Shown piece by piece: positions 1-6,083 of a DNA stretch of 10,933 nt. Both the position numbers and the translations under genes were made by a program. The notes below the pieces were generated by a model. It did no database searches, was not told the DNA's origin, and saw only the letters and a list, made by a program, of their open reading frames with translations. Source of the DNA: Clostridiales bacterium. GTDB taxonomy: Bacteria; Bacillota; Clostridia; Lachnospirales; CAG-274. Location: assembly GCA_021203425.1 (NCBI GenBank), contig JAJQBF010000177.1, positions 1 to 10,933 on the forward strand, written 5' to 3'. Each line of letters opens with the position of its first letter. Within the stretch, counting starts at the first letter, position 1.

Positions 1-28
1 CATATGCACTGCATAAATAAATTTTTCG

Positions 29-646
29 TCAATTTTTTTCTTTAAATATATTTAAAACCTTTTTCTTAATTCTCTGAAGAGCGTTGTCTATAGATTTGTC
101 TTCCTTGTTCATCAGCTTGGCAATTTCAGTATATTTAAGCCCCCTGAGATGATAAACAAGAACCTGCTTTTCAAACTTGCTCAGTGATTTAAGAATTTTT
201 GCCTCTATGTTTTCTCTTTCCTCATTACCTATAACAAGAGTTTCCGGATTTGTAAGGTTTCCGTCGCTTAAAAGCTCCATATAAGTGCTGTTTTCGTCTT
301 CATCTAAAACATTTCGGTTAAGAGACACTGAGGAATTAAGGGGAATATGTTTCTGGCGGTTAGCTGCCTTAATTGCCGTCATAATTTGTCTTGTTACACA
401 GAGATCCGCAAAAGAGAAAAATGTTGTGTCGTTATTTTCCTTATAATCTCTTATTGCCTTAAAAAGCCCTATTGTTCCCTCTTGAATTATGTCGTCCTTG
501 TCTGCGCCTATAATATAGTAGGCTCTCGCCTTTACTCTCACAAAGTTTTTATATCTTTCAAGCAGAGCCTCCTCCGCATATCTGTCTTTTCCCCTTGTAA
601 GCCTTAAAAGCTCCAAGTCTGTTTTTTCTTCATATTTCAAACGCAT
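29..646 (-). CDS. sigH: RNA polymerase sporulation sigma factor SigH (sigma-30/sigma-H)
   Basis: This 205-aa protein is an alternative sigma-70-family factor that directs RNA polymerase to early-sporulation and stationary-phase promoters in Bacillus and Clostridia. Region 2 spans roughly residues 24-100, including DDIIQEGTIGLFKAIRDY (51-68) and the FSFADLCVTRQI stretch (77-88) followed by the basic AANRQKHIPLN segment. Region 4 covers about 150-200, with LSKFEKQVLVYHLRGLKY and the helix-turn-helix TEIAKLMN...KSIDNALQRIKKK. A full sigma-70 region 3 is lacking, as usual for SigH, and the length is close to the roughly 218 aa of the Bacillus protein. The ATG lies 3 nt after the yacP stop, so the likely GAGG ribosome binding site sits inside the end of yacP, about 12 nt from the ATG, which suggests translational coupling. 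It is the last gene of the ispF-cysS-mrnC-rlmB-yacP run visible here, and the window ends just after its TGA stop, so a terminator or further genes cannot be judged. The identification rests on both sequence and gene order. Confidence 0.96.
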   Translation of the reverse strand: MRLKYEEKTDLELLRLTRGKDRYAEEALLERYKNFVRVKARAYYIIGADKDDIIQEGTIGLFKAIRDYKENNDTTFFSFADLCVTRQIMTAIKAANRQKHIPLNSSVSLNRNVLDEDENSTYMELLSDGNLTNPETLVIGNEERENIEAKILKSLSKFEKQVLVYHLRGLKYTEIAKLMNKEDKSIDNALQRIKKKVLNIFKEKN

Positions 647-649
647 AAA

Positions 650-1165
650 TCATTCACGCCTCATCTTTTCAAAAATTGCTCTTGTTTTTTCGTCTAAATT
701 GTCAAAAAGAAGATTATCCTTAACATGTCTGCCATATTTAATTTTTTCGGCTATTTTTTTGTTGACCTTGTTTACGTCCAAAAGAAGTTCAGAGGCAGAA
801 AGCCTTACGGCACCCTTGCTCATTATTATAACCTGTTCCAGATTATCAGACGTAGCAACAAGAACATTACTGTCTTTTTTGAGCTTTCCCACAGTACTTT
901 CGATGTAATTGTCGGCGGTTTCAGCCTCTCTTGTAAAAACAACTGTTATATTGTCCCTCTTTTCAACGGAGCCTAAACCTCCGGCAATTTTATAAGCATC
1001 AAAAACAACAATTATTTCGTATTTCTTAACACCCTGATAATTACTGAGGATATGTACAAGCCTATCTCTTGCTTCGTCAAGGCTTTTTTCGGAAATCTCT
1101 TTAAGCTCATTCCATGCAAATATTATATTGTAGCCGTCCACAAGCAGATAGGTCTTTTTCATCAT
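650..1165 (-). CDS. yacP (rae1): YacP/Rae1-type NYN (PIN-like) endoribonuclease
   Basis: This 171-aa NYN-domain protein belongs to the YacP family. In Bacillus subtilis the member Rae1 is a ribosome-associated endonuclease that cuts certain mRNAs in the A site during translation. The acidic metal-binding residues expected of a PIN-like nuclease are visible: LLVDGYNII with D10, VVFDAYK with D56, FTREAETADNYIE with E80 and D85, and ATSDN with D107. The C-terminal third (about 130-171) is charged and helical, as is usual for the family. The start is one of two consecutive ATG codons. The first (1165) overlaps the rlmB stop as ATGA and lies 5-6 nt after AAAGGAAG, so either ATG is possible with a one-residue difference. 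It sits between rlmB and sigH exactly as in Bacillus. The family call is firm; the specific Rae1 activity is inferred from homology and synteny. Confidence 0.92.
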   Translation of the reverse strand: MMKKTYLLVDGYNIIFAWNELKEISEKSLDEARDRLVHILSNYQGVKKYEIIVVFDAYKIAGGLGSVEKRDNITVVFTREAETADNYIESTVGKLKKDSNVLVATSDNLEQVIIMSKGAVRLSASELLLDVNKVNKKIAEKIKYGRHVKDNLLFDNLDEKTRAIFEKMRRE

Positions 1166-2001
1166 AAAAACTTCCTTTGTCTTACAACCTCATACATAAC
1201 AAGCCCTGCCGCTACAGAGGCATTAAGGCTTTCGATTTCTCCGTACATGGGTATTTTAACCGTAAAATCACAGTGTTCCTTTACAAGGCGGCTTACGCCG
1301 GTTCCCTCGGCTCCTATAACAAGACATACGGCGCCTTTAAGGTTTGCGTTATAATAAATTGTGCCCTTCATATCAGCGCAGGTTATCCACAAGCCCGCTT
1401 TTTTAAGCTCTTCAATTGCCCTTGTCATATTTGTAACCTTTGCAACGGGCATATATTCAAGCGCCCCTGCCGCTGCCTTTGAGGCAGCCGCCGTAAGCCC
1501 GGCACTTCTGTTTTTGGTTATAACAACACCATGTGCTCCGGCTGTTTCGGCACTTCTTATAATTGCTCCCAAATTATGGGGATCTTCTATTTCATCAAGA
1601 AGAATTACAAAGGGGTCTTCCCCTTTTTCTTTTGCTATGTCTAAAATATCGTGAAGAGAACAATAGTCCTTAGCAGGAGTCATAGCAATAACCCCCTGAC
1701 AGTTTCCCGTCGTCTGCATATTCAAAAGCTTTGCCTTGTCAACCTCCTGAACGGGAATTCCGACGTCTCTTGCTTTAGCGGCAATAACCTTAAGAGTTCC
1801 TTTAACCTCGCCCTTTTTAATAAAAATTTTATCGATTGTTCTACCGTGGTTTAAAGCCACCAAAACAGAGTTTCTGCCCTCAAGCTGAGTGCTTTCCTTT
1901 ATTTCGTCAAATTTGTTTATACGGCTTTTGCCCTTTTCTCTGTCTTTGTATTCTTTGAAATTTCTCTTTTTATTATTTTTAATATTTTTATCCATTTTCA
2001 T
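1162..2001 (-). CDS. rlmB: 23S rRNA (guanosine(2251)-2'-O)-methyltransferase RlmB
   Basis: This SpoU/TrmH-family (SPOUT, trefoil-knot) S-adenosylmethionine-dependent methyltransferase probably methylates the ribose of G2251 in the 23S rRNA P loop. Counting from the ATG at 2001 it has 279 aa. A lysine-rich tail (1-38) precedes an L30e-like substrate-binding domain that begins with EGRNSVLVAL (41-50). The three SpoU motifs follow: LLDEIEDPHNLGAIIRSAE (134-152, with N143 and R149), LVIGAEGTGVSRLV (227-240) and IESLNASVAAGLVMY (256-270). The start is ambiguous: GTG at 2004, ATG at 2001 and ATG at 1995 are all in frame, and AAGGAAAAAGG places good Shine-Dalgarno spacing at either ATG. The gene begins inside the 3' end of mrnC (about 14 nt overlap) and ends in an ATGA overlap with yacP, so coupled translation is likely. 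The paralogue TrmH and other SpoU proteins are alternatives, but the context strongly favours RlmB. Confidence 0.93.
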   Translation of the reverse strand: MKMDKNIKNNKKRNFKEYKDREKGKSRINKFDEIKESTQLEGRNSVLVALNHGRTIDKIFIKKGEVKGTLKVIAAKARDVGIPVQEVDKAKLLNMQTTGNCQGVIAMTPAKDYCSLHDILDIAKEKGEDPFVILLDEIEDPHNLGAIIRSAETAGAHGVVITKNRSAGLTAAASKAAAGALEYMPVAKVTNMTRAIEELKKAGLWITCADMKGTIYYNANLKGAVCLVIGAEGTGVSRLVKEHCDFTVKIPMYGEIESLNASVAAGLVMYEVVRQRKFL

Positions 2002-2407
2002 CACCTTTTTCCTTTTTTATGCCGAGTTTGAAAAGCTCCGTCAGCCTTTCTGTTTTGCCCTCTATATAAAGCCGACCGAAAAGAGCCTCAAGCCCCGTAG
2101 CCCGTCTGTAGTCTCCTGCGCTTTGATTTTTAGCCATAGTGTGGGAGTTTGCGTTTCTCCCCCGTTTCATAATCTTAAATTCCTCTTCAGTCAGAAAGGG
2201 TTCTAATTTATGATACATTTCCGACTGAGAGTGTGCATTTACAATATTTCTTACTTCGCTGTTAATTTTATCAACAGACCTGTTTCCCAAAGAAAGAACA
2301 TAACTTCTGGCATAAATCTCAAAAACAGAATCACCTATATAAGCAAGGGCAAGGGAGGAAAGCTCCTCCGCCCCCGACTTAAATTCAAAACCGTTTACAA
2401 TCATCAT
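1988..2407 (-). CDS. mrnC: Mini-ribonuclease III (MrnC)
   Basis: This 139-aa protein is a lone RNase III catalytic domain without the double-stranded RNA-binding domain. In Bacillus, Mini-III is a homodimer that trims 23S rRNA precursor ends in assembling 50S subunits, aided by ribosomal protein L3. The RNase III signature reads LALAYIGDSVFEIYARSYVL (19-38), with the acidic catalytic residues D26 and E30. The second conserved block is KNQSAGDYRRATGLEALFGRLYIEG, with RATGLEALFG carrying the other acidic site. Its ATG overlaps the cysS TGA as ATGA; a second ATG follows immediately, so the start may be one codon later. The 3' end overlaps rlmB by about 14 nt. The cysS-mrnC-rlmB order is the classic Gram-positive arrangement. 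Confidence 0.94.
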   Translation of the reverse strand: MMIVNGFEFKSGAEELSSLALAYIGDSVFEIYARSYVLSLGNRSVDKINSEVRNIVNAHSQSEMYHKLEPFLTEEEFKIMKRGRNANSHTMAKNQSAGDYRRATGLEALFGRLYIEGKTERLTELFKLGIKKEKGDENG

Positions 2408-3813
2408 TTAAAGCTCCATCTGACACCCTGTCTTGTGTCTTCTATTACAACTCCCATATCCGACAGCTTGTTTCTGATTTCATCTGCCTTGGCAAAGTCT
2501 CTTGCCTTTTTAGCCGCTGTTCTTTCGGCAATAAGAGCCTCGATTGTTTCGGTATCAACTTCCGACTTTTCCTCGTCCGCCGTCTTTATGCCCAAAATAT
2601 CACAAAGCTCCTCTATACCCTTAAGCATAGCCTCTCCGAAAGCGGTTGTGCTTGTTTCCTTTACATTTGTGTTTGCAAACTTAACAAATTCAAAAATTGA
2701 AGCTATAGCATCAGCTGTGTTGAAGTCATCGTCCATTGCCTTTTCGAAATCAGCCTTAAATTTTGCCGACTCTTTAACAAGCGCCTCTTCCTCGGGGCTT
2801 AAAACGCTCCCTGTAGAATTTGCATTATGGAAATTAAGCCCCTTAACACAGTTTTTAATTCTCAAAAGACCGTTTCCGGCTGCCTCCATAAGCTCTCTTG
2901 AAAAATTAATAGGACTTCTGTAGTGTCCGTTTAAAATGAAAAATCTTATAACGTCATAGGGTACCTCAGCGGCAATATCTCTCAGTGTAAAGAAATTTCC
3001 CTTAGACTTTGACATTTTTTCGTTATCAACATTTATAAAGCCGTTATGCAGCCAATAATTTGCAAAGGGCTTTCCGTTTGCTGCCTCCGACTGGGCAATT
3101 TCATTTTCGTGGTGAGGGAAGATTAAGTCTTCTCCGCCGGCATGAATATCTATAGTGTCTCCCAAATATTCCTTAGCCATAACGGAACACTCGATATGCC
3201 AGCCCGGTCTGCCCTCGCTCCAAGGACTTTCCCAATAAGGCTCCCCTTCTTTTTTCGGCTTCCAAAGCACAAAATCCGCCGGACACTTCTTGTCTGTATC
3301 AACATCAACTCTGTTGCTTGCTCCGGCAATTAAATCGTCAAGATTTTTTCCCGACAATTTTCCGTAATCTGCAAAAGCCTTTGTGTCATAATAAACACTG
3401 CCGTTTTTTGCATAGGCATAGCCTTTATCAATAAGTGTCTGTATCATTTCGATTATATGGGGCATCTCCTTTGTGGCATGGGGATTGTAGGTTGCCGGTT
3501 CCACATTAAGCCCTTCGGCGTCCTTAACGGCCTCTTTAATATATCTCTCCGTTATAACCTCTGTTGAAACCCCCTCTTCATTTGCCCTTTTTATAATTTT
3601 ATCGTCTACATCAGTAAAATTCTGAACGTAAGAAACCTCGTAGCCCTTATATTCCATATATCTTCTTATTGTATCGAAAATAACGTAAGGACGGGCATTT
3701 CCTATATGAATAAGTCCGTAAACCGTAGGTCCGCAGACATACATTTTAACCTTGTTTTCCTCTATGGGGACAAACTCTTCTTTTTTCCTTGTAAGTGTGT
3801 TGTAAACCTTCAC
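2404..3813 (-). CDS. cysS: Cysteinyl-tRNA synthetase
   Basis: This 469-aa class I aminoacyl-tRNA synthetase charges tRNA-Cys with cysteine in the cytoplasm. The ATP-binding HIGH motif appears as HIGN (36-39) in CGPTVYGLIHIGNARPYV, and the KMSKS loop is at 266-270 (DNEKMSKSKGNF). The zinc ligands that discriminate cysteine are in place: C27, C209 (WHIECS), H234 and E238 (HHENE). The C-terminal part from about 330 holds the DALR-type helical domain with DDDFNTADAIA, followed by the anticodon-binding end (KARDFAKADEIRNKL). It starts with GTG at 3813, which overlaps the ispF stop as GTGA, with a purine-rich AAAGGGTGG just upstream. The usual T-box leader for an amino-acid gene is absent directly upstream because ispF overlaps it. 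The length is normal and no key residue is missing. Confidence 0.98.
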   Translation of the reverse strand: MKVYNTLTRKKEEFVPIEENKVKMYVCGPTVYGLIHIGNARPYVIFDTIRRYMEYKGYEVSYVQNFTDVDDKIIKRANEEGVSTEVITERYIKEAVKDAEGLNVEPATYNPHATKEMPHIIEMIQTLIDKGYAYAKNGSVYYDTKAFADYGKLSGKNLDDLIAGASNRVDVDTDKKCPADFVLWKPKKEGEPYWESPWSEGRPGWHIECSVMAKEYLGDTIDIHAGGEDLIFPHHENEIAQSEAANGKPFANYWLHNGFINVDNEKMSKSKGNFFTLRDIAAEVPYDVIRFFILNGHYRSPINFSRELMEAAGNGLLRIKNCVKGLNFHNANSTGSVLSPEEEALVKESAKFKADFEKAMDDDFNTADAIASIFEFVKFANTNVKETSTTAFGEAMLKGIEELCDILGIKTADEEKSEVDTETIEALIAERTAAKKARDFAKADEIRNKLSDMGVVIEDTRQGVRWSFK

Positions 3814-4298
3814 TTGCTTTCCACCCTTTCTGTCAAAACAACAGCCTGTGCGGCAATACCTTCGCCGCTGCCTGTAAAGCCTAAGCCTTCCTCCGTTGTT
3901 GCCTTTATATTTATCCTGTCAATATCGATTTCCAAATCCTCTGCTATATTTTTTTCCATTTCGGAAATATAGCCCATCATCTTAGGTCTTTGGGCAATAA
4001 TACAGCCGTCCACATTTACAACCCTAAAGCCTTTTTCTTTAAGCAGAGAATTAACCTGTCTTAAAAGAACCCGGCTGTCGGCTCCCTCATATGCCGGGTC
4101 ATTATCGGGAAAAAGCCTTCCGATATCCCCTAATTTAACGGCACCCGTAAGCCCGTCCATAATTGCATGTATTAAAACATCTGCATCGGAATGTCCCAAA
4201 AGACCTTTCTCAAAAGGAATTCGGACACCCCCTATAATAAGACTTCTGTTTTCCGTAAGCCTGTGTACGTCGTAACCCATTCCTACTCTGAAATCCAT
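3810..4298 (-). CDS. ispF: 2-C-methyl-D-erythritol 2,4-cyclodiphosphate synthase (IspF)
   Basis: IspF converts CDP-methylerythritol 2-phosphate to the cyclodiphosphate, releasing CMP, in the MEP (non-mevalonate) pathway to isoprenoid precursors. It normally works as a homotrimer with a zinc ion per active site. The zinc ligands D10, H12 and H44 lie in VGMGYDVHRL and HSDADVLIHAIMDGL. Further family blocks are LGDIGRLFPDNDPAY (56-70), the VDGCIIAQRPKM stretch and IKATTEEGLGFTGSGEGIAAQAV near the C terminus. I chose the ATG at 4298 (162 aa) because it fits the family length, starts just before the conserved FRVGMGYDVHR and has AAAGGAT 9 nt upstream; the frame stays open 17 codons further to 4349 without family-like sequence. 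A good sigma-A promoter lies at 4367-4395. It is the first gene of the operon and overlaps cysS by GTGA. ispD is not adjacent here. Confidence 0.97.
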   Translation of the reverse strand: MDFRVGMGYDVHRLTENRSLIIGGVRIPFEKGLLGHSDADVLIHAIMDGLTGAVKLGDIGRLFPDNDPAYEGADSRVLLRQVNSLLKEKGFRVVNVDGCIIAQRPKMMGYISEMEKNIAEDLEIDIDRINIKATTEEGLGFTGSGEGIAAQAVVLTERVESK

Positions 4299-4366
4299 AA
4301 AAATCAATCCTTTTTTGGTGTTAATATAAGGAAACGATGAGCTAACCAATCAGCGATTCCTTAAAT

Positions 4367-4395
4367 ATTATATATCAAAATTCTCTCCAATGCAA
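4367..4395 (-). promoter_or_regulatory. Sigma-A-type promoter for the ispF-cysS-mrnC-rlmB-yacP-sigH operon
   Basis: On the minus strand a perfect -10 TATAAT (4372-4367) lies exactly 17 bp from a weak -35 TTGCAT (4395-4390). Transcription would start near 4360, giving a leader of about 60 nt before the ispF ATG at 4298. It is the best promoter match I found upstream of this operon, and it lies in the divergent intergenic region. The -35 matches the consensus at only three of six positions, so an activator may be involved. Confidence 0.6.
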
Positions 4396-4454
4396 TAAAA
4401 AAGTGTTTATACTCAAAACAAACACACGAAAGAAGAAAAATATCATAGTAAGTC

Positions 4455-4476
4455 TTGTTTCCGTATGAGGAAACAA
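4455..4476. repeat. 8-bp perfect inverted repeat in the divergent intergenic region
   Basis: TTGTTTCC (4455-4462) and GGAAACAA (4469-4476) form a perfect 8-bp inverted repeat around the 6-nt spacer GTATGA. No T tract follows on either strand, so it is not a convincing terminator. It lies just upstream of the proposed plus-strand promoter (4482-4511) and some 60 bp upstream of the ispF -35, so a protein-binding operator is the simplest guess. I do not recognise the motif as the site of a known regulator. Confidence 0.4.
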
Positions 4477-4481
4477 CCGAA

Positions 4482-4511
4482 CTGACGCTATCATATCAAA
4501 TTCGGTATAAA
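4482..4511 (+). promoter_or_regulatory. Possible promoter for the small plus-strand gene pair
   Basis: The -35 CTGACG (4482-4487, four of six matches) is separated by 18 bp from the -10 TATAAA (4506-4511, five of six), which would give a start near 4518 and a leader of about 45 nt. The element is bracketed by a 6-bp inverted repeat, ACCGAA (4476-4481) and TTCGGT (4501-4506), which could be an operator. The GTATA at 4505-4509 also resembles a sigma-F/G -35, but the matching -10 is poor. This is a tentative call. Confidence 0.35.
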
Positions 4512-4562
4512 ATTTCTTCTAAGCGAATATAAATATAAAAAGCTTTTAAGGGACGAGAACAT

Positions 4563-4967
4563 ATGGAACAGAACGATTTTAATCTTGAAAAGCTTGCCGG
4601 ATTAGCCGGACTTATTAACAGCTTTAAAGACACAGCCCGGTCTGAGCTTAATGTTAAGACAAAACCGGAGGTTACGGAGATGGATATGAAACTTGAAACA
4701 CCGGCGCTGAGAACAATAAAAGCGGCTGTACCCTACATAGACAGCAGATACCGCCGAAGTCTGGGGGTTATGGTTAAGCTTATTGAAATTGACCGCTTTT
4801 TAAACGAATATAAAAATATAGGCTCGATGAGTTTAGGTGAAGGAAACAGCGGCACAAGCTTTCTGAAGGCGGTTGTTCCGGAACTTCCGAAAGAAAGCAA
4901 AAAGACGGGAGAGATGCTTATAAGGCTTTTGGAAATAAAAGAAATTACGGAAAGGAGCGATTTTTAA
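4563..4967 (+). CDS. Unrecognised small helical protein with an internal repeat
   Basis: I do not recognise a named family for this 134-aa protein. It has no signal peptide and no membrane helix; the mildly hydrophobic LEKLAGLAGLINSF (8-21) looks like an amphipathic helix. Residues 52-79 and 101-128 can be aligned without gaps: IKAAVP / LKAVVP at the start, two basic residues in the middle (R64-R65 / K113-K114), and a hydrophobic stretch ending VKLIEI / IRLLEI. This points to a duplicated helical hairpin joined by a Gly/Ser-rich linker (about 86-99). The ATG at 4563 has AAGGGA about 9 nt upstream. The frame is clean, with codon choice like the neighbours. It stands on the opposite strand to all flanking housekeeping genes, and its partner begins 3 nt after its stop. 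It is probably real because the repeat is conserved at protein level, but no function can be assigned. Confidence 0.75.
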   Translation: MEQNDFNLEKLAGLAGLINSFKDTARSELNVKTKPEVTEMDMKLETPALRTIKAAVPYIDSRYRRSLGVMVKLIEIDRFLNEYKNIGSMSLGEGNSGTSFLKAVVPELPKESKKTGEMLIRLLEIKEITERSDF

Positions 4968-4970
4968 CGT

Positions 4971-5212
4971 ATGTCGGGAAAAGAAGATTTTTTAACCTCA
5001 AAGGCATTTAACAGTCTTGAGCCGCAAAAAAGCAGCTTATATCGGATTTTTTAAATAAAGAAAACCCGGATATAGGGGATATAATGACCTTTACAGGCAA
5101 ATTAAACAAAGGAACTCCCTTAAAGCTTTTCTCCGCCTTAACTGACAGCCTTTCCGAGGCAGACAGACGAAAAACCGCAAATATTCTTGAAATAATAAAG
5201 GCTTTTTCATAA
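4971..5212 (+). pseudogene. Frameshifted small helical protein, related to the upstream gene
   Basis: From the ATG at 4971 the frame runs 27 codons and stops at TAA 5052-5054. The -1 frame is open from 5021 (just after a TGA at 5018) to TAA 5210-5212, so the switch must fall between 5021 and 5052, a stretch that contains the A6 run 5026-5031. Adding one A there restores an 80-aa protein that begins MSGKEDFLTSKAFNSLEPQK, continues KQLISDFLNK and ends NILEIIKAFS. Residues 55-78 of that product align without gaps to both repeats of the upstream protein, which shows that the downstream frame is genuine coding sequence. The nearest Shine-Dalgarno, AAAGGAG (4951-4957), is 13 nt from the ATG, longer than usual. 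It may be a real frameshift mutation, a base-call error in a homopolymer or, less likely, a recoded gene. A short internal restart at ATG 5084, behind AGGGGAT, would give only 42 aa. Function unknown. Confidence 0.65.
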
Positions 5213-5262
5213 TTAAAAAGAGCAACCGTTTTGGCTTTTCAGTCATCGGCTGCTCTTTTTAA
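5213..5262. terminator. Bidirectional rho-independent terminator between convergent genes
   Basis: The arms 5213-5228 and 5247-5262 pair at 15 of 16 positions, with one A/C mismatch at 5225/5250, around an 18-nt loop. The core is AGAGCA / TGCTCT, flanked by A5 on the left and T5 on the right, so it gives a U tract after the stem on either strand. It begins directly after the TAA of the plus-strand frameshifted gene (5210-5212) and ends just before the stop of the minus-strand nucleotidyltransferase gene (5264), so it should end transcription from both sides. Confidence 0.9.
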
Positions 5263-5263
5263 A

Positions 5264-5998
5264 TTATTTTGAAAATTGTTTTCTTATTTTAACGTATTCG
5301 CCGCAGGTTCCTATATCATAACAGTTGCCTGTCATTGTCCAAGCGTATACATCTTTGATTTTATAAAGCCAGTTAAGGAAGTTGCCGGGGGCATCGGGAG
5401 GATTTCCGCCTTTGAGATATTCATCAAAAAGCTTAACCGTTTCCTTTGTATAGATGTAGGTTGCATAAACACCTTTATTGCTTTTAGGCTCAGCCGGCTT
5501 TTCTTCCATACCTATAAGGCGGTTGTTTTCATCAAGCTCAGCTACGCCCAATGACTTAATCATTTCTACATCATTTATTTCCATAACGCAGCAGCAGTCA
5601 CTGCCTTTTTCCTTAAAATAATCGTAATATTCCTTAATGGGATATGTAAAGAAATTATCGCCGGCAATTATAAGAAGGTCGTCGTCAATCTTGCCCTTTT
5701 CAATTGTATAGGCAATATCTCCTATAGCTCCGAGTCTTATATTTTCATCGGCTGTCATATCATCAATAACGGTTATTTTAGCCTTATCGCTGCGAGTTTC
5801 GTGCCAAATATCAAAATATTTGCACATTTTATGATTTGTGACAACAAAAATTTTGTCAACCTCGGGGATAGTGTTTATTTCATTGGTTATAAAATCCATC
5901 ATTGTCTTACCGCCGATTTTAAGCAAGGGCTTTGGATAATATTTTGTAATGGAATAAAGTCTTGTTGCATATCCGGCAGCTAAAATAATTGCTTTCAT
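5264..5998 (-). CDS. Sugar-phosphate nucleotidyltransferase family protein
   Basis: This 244-aa protein has the Rossmann-like NTP-transferase fold of the RmlA/GlmU/GalU type, which joins a nucleoside triphosphate to a sugar phosphate (or similar phosphate) and releases pyrophosphate. The N-terminal signature is KAIILAAGYATRLYS followed by YYPKPLLKIGG, where G9, R13 and K23 correspond to the usual GxGTRL...PKPL site; GYA replaces the common GxG. The metal-binding aspartates are probably D114 (IAGDNFF) and D228 (CYDIGT), and GVAEL (151-155) and EEKPAEP (165-171) are typical substrate-side motifs. A left-handed beta-helix domain is absent, so it is not a full GlmU. The ATG at 5998 has AGGAG 7 nt upstream. 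No sugar-pathway genes stand nearby, so the sugar cannot be named. A promoter lies at 6055-6083, and the gene ends at the bidirectional terminator. Confidence 0.85.
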   Translation of the reverse strand: MKAIILAAGYATRLYSITKYYPKPLLKIGGKTMMDFITNEINTIPEVDKIFVVTNHKMCKYFDIWHETRSDKAKITVIDDMTADENIRLGAIGDIAYTIEKGKIDDDLLIIAGDNFFTYPIKEYYDYFKEKGSDCCCVMEINDVEMIKSLGVAELDENNRLIGMEEKPAEPKSNKGVYATYIYTKETVKLFDEYLKGGNPPDAPGNFLNWLYKIKDVYAWTMTGNCYDIGTCGEYVKIRKQFSK

Positions 5999-6054
5999 AG
6001 TTATTCTCCTTTGAAATTAGGTTAATCGTTTCAAATCTGTTTCGTATGTTTTAC

Positions 6055-6083
6055 ATTTTATCACATACAATCCCTTAAATCAA
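6055..6083 (-). promoter_or_regulatory. Sigma-A-like promoter for the nucleotidyltransferase gene
   Basis: On the minus strand TTGATT (6083-6078) and TAAAAT (6060-6055) are 17 bp apart, matching the consensus at four and five of six positions. The element overlaps the last codons and stop of the upstream pseudouridine synthase, so the nucleotidyltransferase gene may be transcribed both from here and by read-through. A 6-bp inverted repeat, GTATGT (6044-6049) / ACATAC (6063-6068), brackets the -10 and might be an operator. Confidence 0.5.

Noticed and set aside
3..15. 13-nt palindrome downstream of sigH
   Set aside because: It is short, has no T tract and lies at the window edge. It cannot be called a terminator from what is visible.
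2210..2923. 237-codon open frame on the plus strand
   Set aside because: It lies wholly antisense to cysS and mrnC, has a Ser/Leu/Ile-rich composition typical of a reverse-complement frame, has no ribosome binding site and resembles no family.
4299..4349. Longer IspF N terminus (17 extra residues)
   Set aside because: The extension has no family similarity, and the ATG at 4298 has the good ribosome binding site and the expected protein length.
4505..4535. Sigma-F or sigma-G promoter for the small plus-strand pair
   Set aside because: GTATA fits the -35, but no good -10 occurs at the right spacing. The sigma-A-like reading is slightly better, so sporulation control is not claimed.
5026..5032. 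dnaX-type A AAA AAG frameshift heptamer
   Set aside because: The bases are present, but the zero frame reads CAA AAA AGC, so the phase is wrong for the canonical tandem -1 slip. Only a single-tRNA slip remains possible.
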